NCBI GenBank assembly: GCA_000934385.1
Contig: KN880537.1
Location: forward strand, 16,783-80,782
Source: Cylindrobasidium torrendii FP15055 ss-10
Lineage: Eukaryota; Basidiomycota; Agaricomycetes; Agaricales; Physalacriaceae
Direction: 5' to 3'
Length of the DNA stretch: 64,000 nucleotides
The notes beneath the pieces were generated by a model that worked only from the letters and a program-made list of their open reading frames with translations, did not search any database and was not told the origin of the DNA. This document shows, piece after piece, positions 12,810 to 25,326 of the stretch (positions are counted from its first letter, which is position 1; each line of letters opens with the position of its first letter). A program made the position numbers and the translations under genes.

Positions 12810-13631
12810 GTGGAGAGAAGGAAGGTATAGACGCGACATTTCGGGAGGGCAAAATGACGACACGATTGATGACAAAGCCTGATCGCCGAGCCGCCTCGAC
12901 GCCTCGGGACGCGGGTCGCGACCGCAATAGAGCGCTTGAAATGGCAGCTCCTCTTTTTGGTGAAAAGCGTGTCGATTAGACCAAAGTACAAGACGAAGAA
13001 TACAGAATATTCGGCGACATGGTTGCCATCTTGTACTACTTGTAGCGTTGGGGACCCTCGTCATTACTCACCACGAGGAAATGCTTTTCGCACTGTGAAC
13101 CCCAGCTCCTGATAATATGCTCGACATAGCTTGACTATATTCCCAGTACACCAGTCCATACAAAAGCACTATTATCATGGATTACTAAAGCCTCTATCTT
13201 GATTCGCCGCCATCAAGTCGTACTGCAGCACTAAGTCTTACTAAGTCTACACTTGAATATGTGCATAAGTAGTCACGGACAGCATCACGATCACATGACA
13301 ATGAACGAGTTGTGCATGTGAGGCATTGAAAGACTGCGCGCGCGGCCAAAGTAGAGAAAAGGAGCTTTGAGGGGCTTCAGGCATTGTAAACTGTTCCCTC
13401 TATGTGAAGTCCAGGCGCTATTGAGTTTCATATTAACCAACTTGACGTACTGTAAAACTACACTACATAAATACGATGAAAATGACCCTACGAAAGGCTG
13501 TGCACAGCACCAGCCAGTCTTGTACCGGCGAAGAAAAAGACAGTGGTGTACAGAAAGATGGAACGTCAGTATGTGTAGTAGTGGTGGCATTAATGAAGGA
13601 GGTAGTACAAGGATGTTGGTACACAGCCAGT
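12810..13631. other. Intergenic region
   Basis: Lies between the Tom70 start and the stop of acidic paralogue 1, both on the minus strand. It holds the Tom70 promoter. No gene or strong motif recognised. Confidence 0.5.
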
Positions 13632-14732
13632 TTATTGAGGGGCTCGCATACGTCTGAGCTTCTTGACCTGGCGTGGGGTTGCTTCGTCTGTTTGGCGCAC
13701 CGCGTCCGCCGTGTCTGAGCGGACACGCTTCTTGCCGGCGATCTCTGGAGCCTCGCCTGGACCCTCTGGCTCAGGAGACGGTGAGCGCGAGTACGACGCG
13801 GGCGCAGGTGACTCGGCCACAGCAGTCTGGTCCTCGTCCGCCTCCCACTCTTCGCAGTTGTTCGCCGCCGCATGAGGCAGATGGCCAGGTACACCGCAAA
13901 TATAGGGTTCCCAGGTCGGACGGTCCTCCGAGTGCTCGTCGTCCTCGTCGTCCTCGTCGCTGGCGGTGCCCTCTGCAGGGAAAAGAGAGGGCAGGTACTT
14001 TGGTGCTGACACGGGCGAATCCTCGTCCGAGAGCTCGTCCAGTGCCCGCCGCTTGTACGTGACCCGTGCCAAGACCGGGTCCTCCTCGTCCTCGCATTCT
14101 GTATCACTCTCGCCCCCGACACTGGACTCTTCGCTGCGACAGACCCGTGCAGTTGGCCGGTCAAGAGGATCCGAACCGGGTACCTCCCATTCAGGGATTG
14201 CAGATAGGCCGACGAGTCGTGCTGGACGGTCCCAAACATCGAACCCTGGCGTAGGGTCGTCCACAACGGTGATCGAAGTCGTGGCTATCGGCAGCCATTC
14301 GAGCTCAGGGTCGTATGAGAGCTCGTCGTCGGAATCATCGTTGGCATCGCCATCGGCGGAGACCAAAAGTTCTACAGGAGGCTGGGGTTCAGTGAAGAAC
14401 CCCCCGGGTTTGATTGAGGGTACATCGTTCTCGCTATTTTCAGGCTTCTCTGGTGCAGGGCGCGGTCTGTGGTGAGGATCCCATCAGTAAAACTGGGGTG
14501 GAAAGATAACAAGTGCATGGAGAACGTACCCCGTCACCGCCACTCTGAAGCACGACGGGTTCTGGAACTTCATCGTCGTGTGGGCGCGATTTGACGGGCG
14601 CAAAGTGTAGGTGGTTTCGTTGGTCGCATTGCTACGGCGGCGCGTCTTCCTGGTGCTGGTGGACGCGGTGGTGTACGGGATGGTGAGATTGGTCACTGGG
14701 GTGCAGTGCACGAGACGCGGTTCGGTGGCCAT
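13632..14732 (-). CDS. Acidic nuclear-type protein, paralogue 1 (unknown function)
   Basis: Two exons (14732-14530 and 14466-13632) give 345 residues. Not a family I recognise. N-terminus MATEPRLVHCTPVTNL is followed by a basic block TRKTRRRSNATN. The middle is rich in Asp, Glu, Ser and Pro (ASDEDDEDDEHSED). Shared with the second paralogue at 23.5-24.6 kb are PRL..CT..TNL, KTRRRSNAT, R.AVTG-type exon end, PGG....QPPVE, AIPEWEVPG, a KKR/RKR patch and a C-terminal QVKKLRRMR. The basic patches could be nuclear localisation signals; together with the acidic core they suggest a nuclear or chromatin-associated protein, which is inference. The minus-strand TATA lies near 14882-14889. The intron position matches that of the paralogue. 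Confidence 0.8.
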
Positions 14733-15414
14733 GTCGCGTTCGAGATGGTGCCAGTGGTGAAAAAAAAACGTAATCGCAGTGCAAGGACGGAGGAGCAGCG
14801 ACGCAACACGCGGTACGTTCAACGTACAAGTCGAACCCGGTGAAGTGGAGGAGGAAAAAAAAGAGTGTCTCAAGCGCCTGGTTATATATCCGCGAGCCCT
14901 CTCGCGCGTGACGGGACAATGGCAGAAATAAAGCGGGATCAATGAGGGGCACCAGAAGAACACCAAGTCATCACCCAGTGGGGTTAAGTCACGGATCCTC
15001 GGGGCGATGAAGCCACAAGATAAACGAGCTTTGTTGATGGGTTTGTTCGCCTCTTTCACTTTGCTTGCCCGTCGTCGAAGGCTAAAGGAAACGATGATTT
15101 CTTGATCGCAATCTCGTTCGCAAGCTCGGTCCGATCCCGCTTTTCATTTCTTTCAAGCCTAGAACTACATACAGTTTCTATCAACCCTAGGAGGCGGGCG
15201 CGACCCAGGATAAATCACCAGAGGGACGTGTAATTATCACCTCGCGGTTGTCGAAGGCGGACCCACCGCTGCCCTAGTTTGGACAATGACTTTCTTGTTA
15301 TGCATCCCTTCTTCACGTGTCGAACACAGTCAACACCCCTTTCCCCACACCCTGTTCGCCTCGTTTCCGCAAATCAAGCATTCAGGCGTTTGCATTACAT
15401 TGACTTTAGCCAGA
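14733..15414. other. Intergenic region with acidic-paralogue promoter
   Basis: Holds the promoter of acidic paralogue 1 (TATA near 14882 and the shared 15-bp element at 14814-14828) and the 3' flank of O-methyltransferase 2. No further gene seen. Confidence 0.5.
14814..14828 (-). promoter_or_regulatory. 15-bp element shared by the two acidic paralogues
   Basis: In gene orientation TGTACGTTGAACGTA, about 80 bp upstream of the start codon and about 55-65 bp downstream of a TATATA box. The second paralogue has TGTGCGTTGAACGTG in the same relative place (24701-24715), 13 of 15 bases identical although the surrounding DNA differs. Either a 5'-UTR element or a site near the transcription start. 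Confidence 0.45.
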
Positions 15415-17075
15415 CTAGACTACAGAGAACGTGTATGTCGTTAGAATACCGGGCTTCGCACTCTCAAGCTTCCATCCACTAGCAGCCCCAATGCTCCGGA
15501 AATTCTCCTCGGTACGCTCGCGCGCGTTGAACATGATCCACATCTGAAGGTCCAACGGGCCAAACAACGACGTCCCGCCGATGCCCAAGTTCTCCAGCAG
15601 CGGCTCTGGGACCTGGCTCTTCTGTCCCGACATAACACACGTATGCCCTTGCGGAGCCTCGAGGGCGACAAGCTTCGAATTAGGACCAGCAGCGTCGCGC
15701 AGATGGCGCAGAATGTCTACAACTTTCTTGTCCGGCCAGTTGTGTAGCGTCACGCGGAAGAAATACACCGACGCATTCTTGACGGGCTGAGGCTCGAGGA
15801 AACTGTGTGGTTTAATGGTGACGGTGCCATTGGTCAAGGCCTCAGGAGCTTCGCTGTTCCAGAACTAAAGATACCAATGTGAGAACTCGTAGAATGCGGG
15901 AGACTTTGGGACGCCGTACGTTTCTGGCAACGCTTTCGAGCTCCGGAAGGTCCTCAACGATATACTTGAGATTGGGGAAGGACCGGTACATGGTCAAGGT
16001 CGCATGGCCTGTGCTGGCGCCGAGGTCGACGACGACCGAACCCGGCGGAAGCGACAAGGCCGCAATAGCTATACCGAGGTCGTTCAATGCCTTGTCATGC
16101 AAAGTTGTGCGTAGACTCACCGTCCGAGATGATTTCCTCAGGGAACTCCGAACCAGCGCTTTTCATGAAGGCAGCAAAGCGGTTCATACGATATTCATTG
16201 CCAGGCTGTCCGTACCAATCCCAGAGCTTGGCCTGCGTCTGGTGAGCCATGTTGAATGGCGTCTCCCATTCGCCAGGATCCCTGACGAACTTGCTTAGGT
16301 AGGGTGCCACAGGGACGAAGTCGTCGTTGCTGGAATGATAGTAAGCTACTGGCTGAACTCGGCAGAGCGGCCGAGCACGTACACTAGAGAAATTGCTGTG
16401 GCCAGACTTGAGTTTTCATAGCGCGAGTTTGGCCTACGGGAGGTGTTACTTGGATGCCAGGATGTAATATCGTACGAACGACGCACTTTGCAATGATTTC
16501 TTTGAGCGGCTTGTTCTTCCTCATGAGCTCAGAAATGCGGTTGTTCACGAAAACGTTCGGCTTGACCTCCTTGAAGATATGACGGGTTGCAAGGTAGCGC
16601 AGAATACGCTCTTCGAATATGGTTGAGTTGGGGTCGCATAAATCAGGAGCGACTCCGCTCACCAACACTGGGGACGTCCAATCCGGCTTTGGCAGAAATT
16701 GCATCGACATGGAGGCCCTACAAAAGATCAGCTTAGAGCGGAAAGCTCGTTTGTTGAGACAGTCTATACCTCGGGACCGGCTTCAGCGATCACATCTGCG
16801 ATGTTGAACTCCTCTGCGATGCCCAGGGCGTTTGTCGAGAGAACGCCGAAGGTCTCGAGGAGGAGGGTCTCCCCAGCAGGACGCACTGTCTGGATGATTT
16901 GATTCGCTGCAGCAACCAAGGTCTGCCGGATACGGGCGACTTCAAAGTCAGAGTCGCCTACGCCGAGACGCTCAGGCGTTTCTAGGTCGGGCGCAGCCTT
17001 GCCGATTTTGGCGTACGCAGCCTCGAGGGCAGCGTTCTGGGTGGCGAGGATATCGATGAGACGAGCGATAGACAT
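15415..17075 (-). CDS. SAM-dependent O-methyltransferase 2
   Basis: Paralogue of the gene at 3763 with the same seven-exon plan; exon 1 (17075-16770) is exactly 306 nt, as in both relatives. Start MSIARLIDILA matches the MSL starts of the others; an in-frame ATG 39 bp upstream is less likely. Key blocks: GLHVDAISAKAGLDV, RILRYLATRHIFKEV, GEWETPFNMAHQTQ, SAM motif VVVDLGASTGHATLTMY, IVEDLPELE, and YFFRVTLHNWPD with the conserved His. GGS of motif I is GAS here. Predicted phenol-type O-methyltransferase, substrate unknown. A TATATA box lies at 17119-17124, and TCCGGCGGA lies just upstream of it at 17138-17146. Confidence 0.92.
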
Positions 17076-17707
17076 GGGAGGAAAGGATGTGGGGAAGGTA
17101 GGGATATCCTGCAATCCTTATATACAAAAAATAATTATCCGGCGGAGTATATGACATGGTGCGATAGAAGGCAATAAACGTTCATGAGGACAGGCAAATT
17201 ACAATGAGGACTAATCGATATTTAGCTTTCGGAAGGAAGAGCAGCAGATGAGTAACTCGAACTGACCACAGTTAATCTAAATGAAGGGATCCGTAGCAAA
17301 TCCGGGTGGAGTGCGCAAATGGCGAACTTGGCACGTGATGCTGCAGCTGATATGCCGTTTTTCGGCATAGTGTCGCGTTCGATCAACTAACTACCTTGAT
17401 GCGTCTACCACTCGAGCCAGCTGTTTTGCATAACTACCATTCGCTGTCCCGAGATAACTCGTATTCTCATGAAAATCCGGATTACATATTCGTAGATGTA
17501 TGCGTTCTAGCCTCTCATTGACCGTAGTGCTTACTAAGTAGCTTCCCGACCTTCGCACTTCTTGCTGAAAGCATCCCAAAAGCATTTGAATCGCCGGACT
17601 TCCAGGTAAACTGAAGGGACTGGTTCCACACGCAAATGCTATCGTCATCTCATGATCATACATTCGTAGCCATACAGGTATTTAGTCATTCAACTGCCAC
17701 AGAAAAC
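17076..17707. other. Intergenic region between O-methyltransferases 2 and 3
   Basis: Contains the promoter of methyltransferase 2 (TATA at 17119-17124; TCCGGCGGA at 17138-17146) and the 3' flank of methyltransferase 3. A 90-codon minus-strand open frame at 17391-17663 has no recognisable domain. Confidence 0.5.
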
Positions 17708-19374
17708 TCAAACAACGGAGAAAGTATATGTCGCCAGCATCCCGGGCTTCACACTATCGAGCTTCCATCCGCTCTCACTTGCAATACCCCTGAAATTCTC
17801 CTCCGTGCGCTCGCGCGAATTGAACAGCATCCACATCTGGAAATCCACCGGTCCAAACACCGACGTCCCAGCTATGCCCAAATTCTCCAGCAACGGCGCA
17901 GGCACCTTGCTCTTCTTTCCAGGCTCGACGCATGTGTACTCTTGCAGCGGATCCAGGACGACAAGCTTTGAGGTCGGGGCGGCGACGTCGCGAAGGTGCT
18001 TCATAATCTGTACGACCTTCTTGTCGGGCCAGTTGTGCAGCACGACACGGAAGAAGTAGACGGCGGCGCCTTTGACGGGCTGCGGGTCAAGGAAACTATG
18101 GGGCATGAAGGTGACTGTGCTGCTTTGCAAGGCCTCTGGAGCCTCGGCGCCCCAGTACTGTTCGAAAATGGTCAGCGCTGTCGACCTCTGATAGCCTTTC
18201 TGGAGAGAACATACCTCTTTGGTGCCTTTCTCAAGCTCTGGAAGATCCTGAATGATGTACTTGAGGTTCGGGAACGACTTGTACATGCTCATGGTTGCAT
18301 GTCCGGTGCTCCCTCCAAGGTCGACGACGACCGAACCAGGTGCAAGCGACTTGCCGTTGATAGCTGACGGTATCAGTCAATATCCCCTTCAAACCTGAAG
18401 CATGATGGCATCTAGAGCTGACTGACCTTCCCCGACGCTCTCACTAGTGTAGTGCGATCCAGCGCTCTTCATGAATGCCGCGAAGCGGCGGAGGCGCCAC
18501 TCGTTTCCGGGCTGGTCGAAGTATTCCCAAAACTTGGCGTGCGATTGGTGGGCCATGTTGAATGGCGTCTCCCATTCCCCTGGGTTCCGCAGGAACTTGG
18601 AGAGGTAGGGAGTTACGAGGAGAAGGTCATCCGCTCTAAATGCTAAGTTAGCTTACTGTTTCATTATAAGTGGTTAATGCACGTACGTATAAGACACAGC
18701 AGCGGCAAGCGTGTCTTCAGAGTAGCGTGTGTCGGGGCTAACATGAGTTGAACGAGAGGTGGCAAATGGACTGGGTCTCAAACGCACTTGGCCTTGATCT
18801 CAGCGAGCGGCTTGTTCTTTTGCATCAGAGTAGAGATACGGTTGTTGACGAAGGTGTTGGGCAAAACCTCCTTGAAGATATGGCGCGAAGCAAGGAAACG
18901 CATAACTCGTTCTTTCAAGCGGTGAGCAACCAATGGTCCAGCGTTATAACATGCCACCATACCGATGCTCTGAATATCCAGCCCTACTCTCGCAGACAAC
19001 TCATCTATATGAAGACCCTAACACAATTGTCATTATTGGTGTCATTGTCAGAATTGTGGATAACGCACCTTGGGGCCCGCTTCGGCGAGCGCATCAGCAA
19101 AGTTGTATTCCTCTGCAATTCCCAAGGCATTCGTCGACAGAACGCCCATCACTTCTAGCTGAAGTGTCTCGTGTACGGGGCGAACGGTTTGAATGACCTG
19201 GTGCGCTGCGGCCACAATAATGTCGCGAATCTGGTCAACAGCTGGGTCGGCATCCGATGCGCTCGTCTGGGACAGTGTCTCGAGGGTGGGAACCGTCTCG
19301 CCGACTTTGGCGTACGCAGCTTCGAGCTCTTTGGTATTGGAAAGTAGAAGTTCGGCGAGCGCACTGAGGGACAT
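17708..19374 (-). CDS. SAM-dependent O-methyltransferase 3
   Basis: Third member of the local family, in tandem with methyltransferase 2. Exon 1 (19374-19069) is again 306 nt and the later introns fall at the same residues. Start MSLSALAELLL. Blocks: GLHIDELSARVGLDI, RVMRFLASRHIFKEV, GEWETPFNMAHQSH, SAM motif VVVDLGGSTGHATMSMY, IIQDLPELE, YFFRVVLHNWPD with the conserved catalytic-type His, and C-terminus YTFSVV, identical to that of methyltransferase 2. The two minus-strand copies are closer to each other than to the plus-strand copy (shared HNWPDKKVV and RERTEENFR). Substrate unknown. A TATAAA-type box is at 19415-19420, with TCCGGCGGA at 19442-19450. Confidence 0.92.
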
Positions 19375-20119
19375 GGTGGGGATAATGAGAGTGTGGTGGT
19401 AGCGTTATTCCCACTTATAAACGACGAGGTGACAGGTCTTCTCCGGCGGATGTTCAAACAGTAAACGAGATTCTGGAGTCGTTTACTGGATGTGATTAGC
19501 ACTGTCGGAAGGTATGGTCGGTTGAATCGGGAGGATAAACGCATCGAGGCGTCAGCTAGATATGCACAAGTATCTGTATATCCTGGACCTGCGGAGAAGT
19601 TGAACACGGCGTAGATACATGTGAGCTTTGGTGTTGTATGCCTCCTTGCATCTACGCATGCTTCCACAACCTGTCATGATGATAGATACCTGGAACGCCA
19701 ATAAGCTTCATCAGCGTTCGAGCAATCGTGCTTCGTATTGCTTCGAATTTGATGCTAACTTGCTCAGAGGGCGAGTGTCGCGGAGTACAAACCCCAGTTG
19801 CCTTCTTCGATGACTCTGCTGTTTCGTGAATGATTCTTTAATGCCGTTTTCCCGCTGATATTGACCCGCATACACTGGCATGTGTGAACCTAAAGACACT
19901 CGTGAGCCTGGCGTTCATAAAAAAGGGAGGGCAATGATACATATCTAGGAAATATGGACAGGTTTTGAAAGTTAACTCCCTCCGTGCTTGGAAGTCATAG
20001 AGTTAATCCTAAATCGTGGTCAGTTTATGTAATGGTTGGACCCACAACATGCATTCGCTCCCGCCATCAGTCGATCCCGCCGGCACTGGCCGGCCGTATA
20101 CGGCTTTCTCTTGACCATC
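19375..20119. other. Divergent promoter region
   Basis: Separates methyltransferase 3 (minus) from the CFIm25 gene (plus). Holds the methyltransferase TATA and its TCCGGCGGA motif. No TATA is evident before the CFIm25 gene. No coding sequence supported. Confidence 0.5.
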
Positions 20120-20879
<760 letters not shown>

Positions 20880-21117
20880 TCCGACGTCGCCGACCCATTC
20901 ACTTCGCACGCTGCACTACATCGCTCTGCTCTACTGTATTATTCGTTATTTATTTCCAGCTGTTGTATCCGCACGGAATCCAGTGCAAAGCACTGACTTG
21001 TTGACATCCTTCCTTTGCTGAAATCAAGCGAGTGTTCGTGTATTCAAGGTCGTAAGTATAGATACAAAGAAGGCGCACAGCGCAGTGTCTAGTCAGTATC
21101 CCAGGTTGTCCGTAACA

Positions 21118-23053
21118 TTATCTCCTGCCACTCTTGATGCCGACGACGAGCTCTGCGCCCGACTCCTGGCGGATATGCAGCGTAGGGACGAAGAACGTCG
21201 ATGGGGGGCGGTTCCCGTTGTCTACTGCTACTGGCCCAGCTTTTTCGAGATACAGAGGCAGAGGGACCTCTGGCTGGGGAAGCTTGGCCTTTTCTACGTC
21301 TCCGTGGGTGAAAACCTCTGGGGAGAAGTTCATCGACGCAAGATTGGATACGGCGTGTACTGCAATGCATGTCAATGACCGCCCACGTACACGGAGACAA
21401 GAAAGGCGGGGGACGCACGATATTCTTTTAGTCCCTGTCCAAAGTTCCGCAGGCAGCAAACGGCAAGAACGACGCATGCGGCGGTGAGGACCATGTACGC
21501 GACAGTGTAGCATCCAAGGTTGGGCCATGAGAGGAAGGCCCAGCGGAAGACCTCAGAGTAGAACATCATGGAGGCGGTGAAGAAGAACAGGAAGCCGACG
21601 AAGAGGAAGGTGTAGAGAGCGCGGCGGTTCTCCTGGCGGATCGCGTACCAACCGAGGACTGTCCATGGGAGGACCAACTGTAGATCGGCGTCAGTGGAAG
21701 ACCTTGCAGGTAAATGTCGATGAACAGACGTACGACGCTGTACAAAATGATGACGGCAACGTAGAGCTTTGTGTGCTTGGAGCTGTACTTGATGTAGGTG
21801 CCGAACAGTTGGTCCACCCAGAGGCCCATTGCGGTAAGGAGGACATAAACTTCGAGGTGAAGGCATGCTTGGACAGCCATGTTCAACTGAGAATTCCGCT
21901 GAGGCCAATGGTTTTATGAGGCAACGGACAAACCGACCTTCTGCATGCGCAGGATGTGGGACGGAGCGCCTACACATTGGTAACTCTGCCTGCTGTACAC
22001 TCTCAAAACCGTCCATATCGCGATAGCGAGGGATGTGCAATTCAGGACGAGGTCTGGAATCTATTGAATGAAATCAGTATCATTTACTGGGGATCTCGGT
22101 TGAGTGGATAACATACCTCAAGCATTGTACGGGTGCCAAAATATTCAGGAAAGAATTCTATCGAGCAGGGTGTGCCCTCCGCGCGAAGCAGCTGAGCGTA
22201 CATCATCTCTGTATACTTCGTCCTCCAGATGACATACGAAGACCAGGCGACAAGCAGAACTCGAGCACAGATGCTCGCAATACTAGAGTTAAAATTAGCA
22301 AAATTAATAGCGATGGAGAGCGAAAGATTTACAGGTGCGGAACAGAGTCGCGCACCATGGCGAACACCGCCATTCCGAAGAGCCAGAACTGAATGAGGAG
22401 GAATGTGACGTCCTCGCGCCGGTTGTTTGCCATCCTACCAGCTCATATCAGCGCCTGAAACATCCTATGCATTATTTCGGCGTACTCTTCTGCGGGTAGA
22501 AGGAGGGTTGCGACGCATTGTTTTGTGAGTGCTACCTCTTTGCCATCCCTCAACCTGATGCCGACAGGGTCTGAGTCAACGTTTGTCGGAAACATAGATA
22601 TCTCTCTGGGAGGGGGAACTGCAAGCTGAGAACGAAGTCAATGGCATAGATAAAAGAAGAAACCGTCGACAAACCCCGTTGATGACATTATCCGAGTGAA
22701 CACTTGAGCCCAGTGTGTAGGCGTCCCAGCACTTATCTAGCTCGTGTGGGATAGAGTCGCAGACCTTCACCGTATTACTAGCAAGGAAGGTGTGATTGGC
22801 CGGTGGGACGCCTGCTGTATGTACAATGCGGTCAAGGAAGGTGGAATGTATCGCGTCGTGTCTAAGAAGAATGGACTGGATGACACCCTGCGCGATGCAG
22901 TGGAAGAACCCAAAAAGAAAGAACGCGGTGGTGACTTTGTTCAATGTGATGCGGTCCACCTGTGTACACTCCTCAGCGCCCGTGTCTCGCCTCGTTGTCA
23001 CCCGCGTCGTCGGGACTTACCATCGCACGGAAACTGATTCGTGAAGAGAACAT
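21118..23053 (-). CDS. Orphan multi-pass membrane protein (about seven helices)
   Basis: Start MFSSRISFRAM at 23053, with an intron right after this first short exon. Hydrophobic segments in order: TTAFFLFGFFHCIAQGVIQS; VTFLLIQFWLFGMAVFAMV; SIVSICARVLLVAWSSYVIW; LVLNCTSLAIAIWTVLRVY; LYVAVIILYSVVRLFIDIYL; ALYTFLFVGFLFFFTASMMF; TVAYMVLTAACVVLAVCCL. A hydrophilic C-terminal tail of about 80 residues (final exon 21118 to about 21360) ends VVGIKSGRR. There is a Cys-containing loop between helices 1 and 2 (VKVCDSIPHELDKCWDAY). I do not recognise the family. The helix count and tail resemble a receptor-like layout, but no receptor motif is visible, so no function is assigned. Roughly seven introns. 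Confidence 0.65.
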
Positions 23054-23485
23054 GTTGAAAGAGAGAAGAATACGGAACGTGAAAATTGAAAGAAAAGGAG
23101 CGCTGCTCCTTAGAAGAAAGCCGTCAAGGTCGTGGTAAGAAGGAAAGTTAAAGAACAATAGAGCAGTGATGGCGATCAGTTTAGATGACCCGTGATGGAC
23201 ATTTTCCCACGGGCCCGTGACGGTGGTTATTGATACCTTCGCGAAGTTCAGCAAGTTGCTTGAGCTCAGGTCTTTTCCATCTGAAGGGACCGTACTGCAC
23301 ACTAATTCACAAAAAAGCCCAAGGCCCGGGGTTGGTAACAGTGCACATTCAACATTCAACAATAAATATGTCTAAGGCTGGTCGAAGGTCTCAACCAAGT
23401 GCTACATGGTCTACATCAACACATCAATACATACAGACTAAAGATTATAAATATTAGCGTAATATACTGAGTGAGAAAATCCCGT
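23054..23485. other. Intergenic gap
   Basis: Promoter side of the membrane protein gene and 3' flank of acidic paralogue 2. Nothing else recognised. Confidence 0.5.
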
Positions 23486-24591
23486 TCAGCAAGCAGCAAC
23501 CAGGCGGAGTTTCTTGAACTGGCGCAAGGATGCATCCTCTCCGTCTTCTGAGTCGTTCTTCTCCAAATCGACATCGTTAGAAGCGGCGCGCTTCCTGCCA
23601 CTGATAGCCAGAGGCTCAAGCACCTCGGCGAAGCTCGCAGACAAGAACTCGGCCAAGTCTCCGCCCTCCAAGTCTGTAACAGAATGCCCCTCGACAATTG
23701 TCTTGTCTCCAGCAAAGTCCTCCTGGCTGAAGTGCGCATCTAGGGGCGTAGGAACATCCGTGACGATAGAAGGAAGATGAACAGGAAGGAATACACCGTC
23801 GTCCTCATCATCAGAATCGACAAGTGTGCAGCTCGGACGCTCAACGGGGATGTTCTCCTTGTCAGACTCGTCAGGGAAGACATTCTCCTTGTCTGATCCA
23901 GGAGCTTCGTTCTCCTTATCAGAATCGGAGAATACGGTCTCCTCGTCTTCGTCGCGCACCGAGCGCGCAACGCGCCACTTCTCGAGTTCTGTAGCAAAAT
24001 CAACCCCGGGAACTTCCCATTCGGGAATGGCAGCCAGTTCGAGGAGACGTGCAGGGCGCAGAGCAGGATCACTTTTGGACTCAGCCTCCTCGTAGATAGT
24101 GAGAGTGGTCGTAGCAGTAGGGGGTGTCCAGTTCATAGAAGGAGTCTTGAAGAAATTGTCTTCATTGTCCTCTTCATCGGATTCCTCGTCCCCATCATAA
24201 CCAGCCTCAGCGTCGTGGCGAGAAACCTCGACTGGAGGCTGATGCTTCGAGAGATATCCACCAGGATTGATATGCGGGACGGTGTCCTCGTCTTGAGCAT
24301 CCTCGGTGTCGGCACCGCCACAATTGCTGGAAATGTGGCTGCTACTGTCCTGGATAAGTACGGAGTCTCGTGAGGGAGGATTCGGACATACTCTGTGATT
24401 GCGACTCTGATTCTCGAAACATTGTAAACCTTCAAAGTTGTGTTGGTTTGGGCCGATGGTTGCAAGACATAAGTTGACGCGGTCGCGTTGCTGCGCCTGC
24501 GTGTTTTGCCGATGCTCGTCTCAGACGAGCAATGCGAGATGATTAGGTTGGTAGCAGAGGTACAGAGCTCAAGACGAGGAGAAGAAGACAT
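23486..24591 (-). CDS. Acidic nuclear-type protein, paralogue 2 (unknown function)
   Basis: Two exons (24591-24392 and 24344-23486) give 352 residues. Start MSSSPRLELCTSATNL aligns with MATEPRLVHCTPVTNL of paralogue 1; an in-frame ATG at 24681 is not used in this model. Shared with paralogue 1: KTRRRSNAT, the intron position after RVAIT, PGG....QPPVE, RPARLLELAAIPEWEVPG, a GRKRAAS patch and a C-terminal QFKKLR. Specific to this copy are three near-identical SDKEN units (SDSDKENEAPGSDKENV, ESDKENIPVE). Strongly acidic overall, with basic ends. No known domain. A nuclear role is inferred only from composition and KR patches. TATATA lies near 24777-24785. Confidence 0.8.
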
Positions 24592-25326
24592 GATAGCAGA
24601 TACAGTTGATGGAAATGGCGAGAGACGTGAAGGAGCGTTAAGTCGATTCGTTAGAAGACGTAAGAGTTGTAGTAGTGACAAGAGGAGGCAAGCTGCAGTG
24701 CACGTTCAACGCACACAAATTAGGCGGACGACGGAGCCAAGGACTGGGACAAGTTGTTTGTGCTGGCACTGGCTCTTATATATATTTCCTTTTGTTTTTG
24801 ATCAGGTTAACAAAGGCCTGGGGAATGTTTCGATCGGCCCCATTCATTGACCTACCGGTTCAGACAAAGAGCATTTTTTTGTCTGTCGTATTCAAACTTG
24901 CTGACACAGTAACACTGTTCTCGAAATGGGTCCTGGGGTCCGAAGGCAAGAGAGCGCCATGATCCTTGCATGATCCTGCCCGCGTGGTTACGCATCACGG
25001 GCCGTCCTGCCGAAAAATGGCATCGCGGACCGTGGTCACTAATTTGATGTTGACCGCCATGGCCTAAGCTGGAGCAAAGCTTCGCGATAGGCCTGCTAGT
25101 ACCGTGCAGCTGTAACATGAATTCGCGCCAAGATTATCTCTTTCTGGAAAACGTTGCACATGTAGTACACGAAGGGAGCAATGTCCGCCCACTCGGGACG
25201 ATAGCTTCTTGTCACGAGATAGACTGACACCAAAGGTACGCGTCTCGGTGGATACGCCAATAGCGGGAGTATATAAGGACTTTGCGCCTAATTCTTGCCT
25301 CCTGACGATTCCCCTTTCTCGTCGAG
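24592..25326. other. Divergent promoter region
   Basis: Between acidic paralogue 2 (minus) and the secreted glycoprotein gene (plus). Holds the shared element at 24701-24715, the minus-strand TATA near 24777, and a plus-strand TATATAA near 25270 for the secreted protein. Confidence 0.5.
24701..24715 (-). promoter_or_regulatory. 15-bp element shared by the two acidic paralogues
   Basis: Gene-orientation TGTGCGTTGAACGTG, about 110 bp upstream of the start and about 65-70 bp downstream of TATATA. Partner copy at 14814-14828. Confidence 0.45.

Noticed and set aside
17391..17663. 90-codon minus-strand frame between methyltransferases
   Set aside because: No domain and no promoter or splice support.
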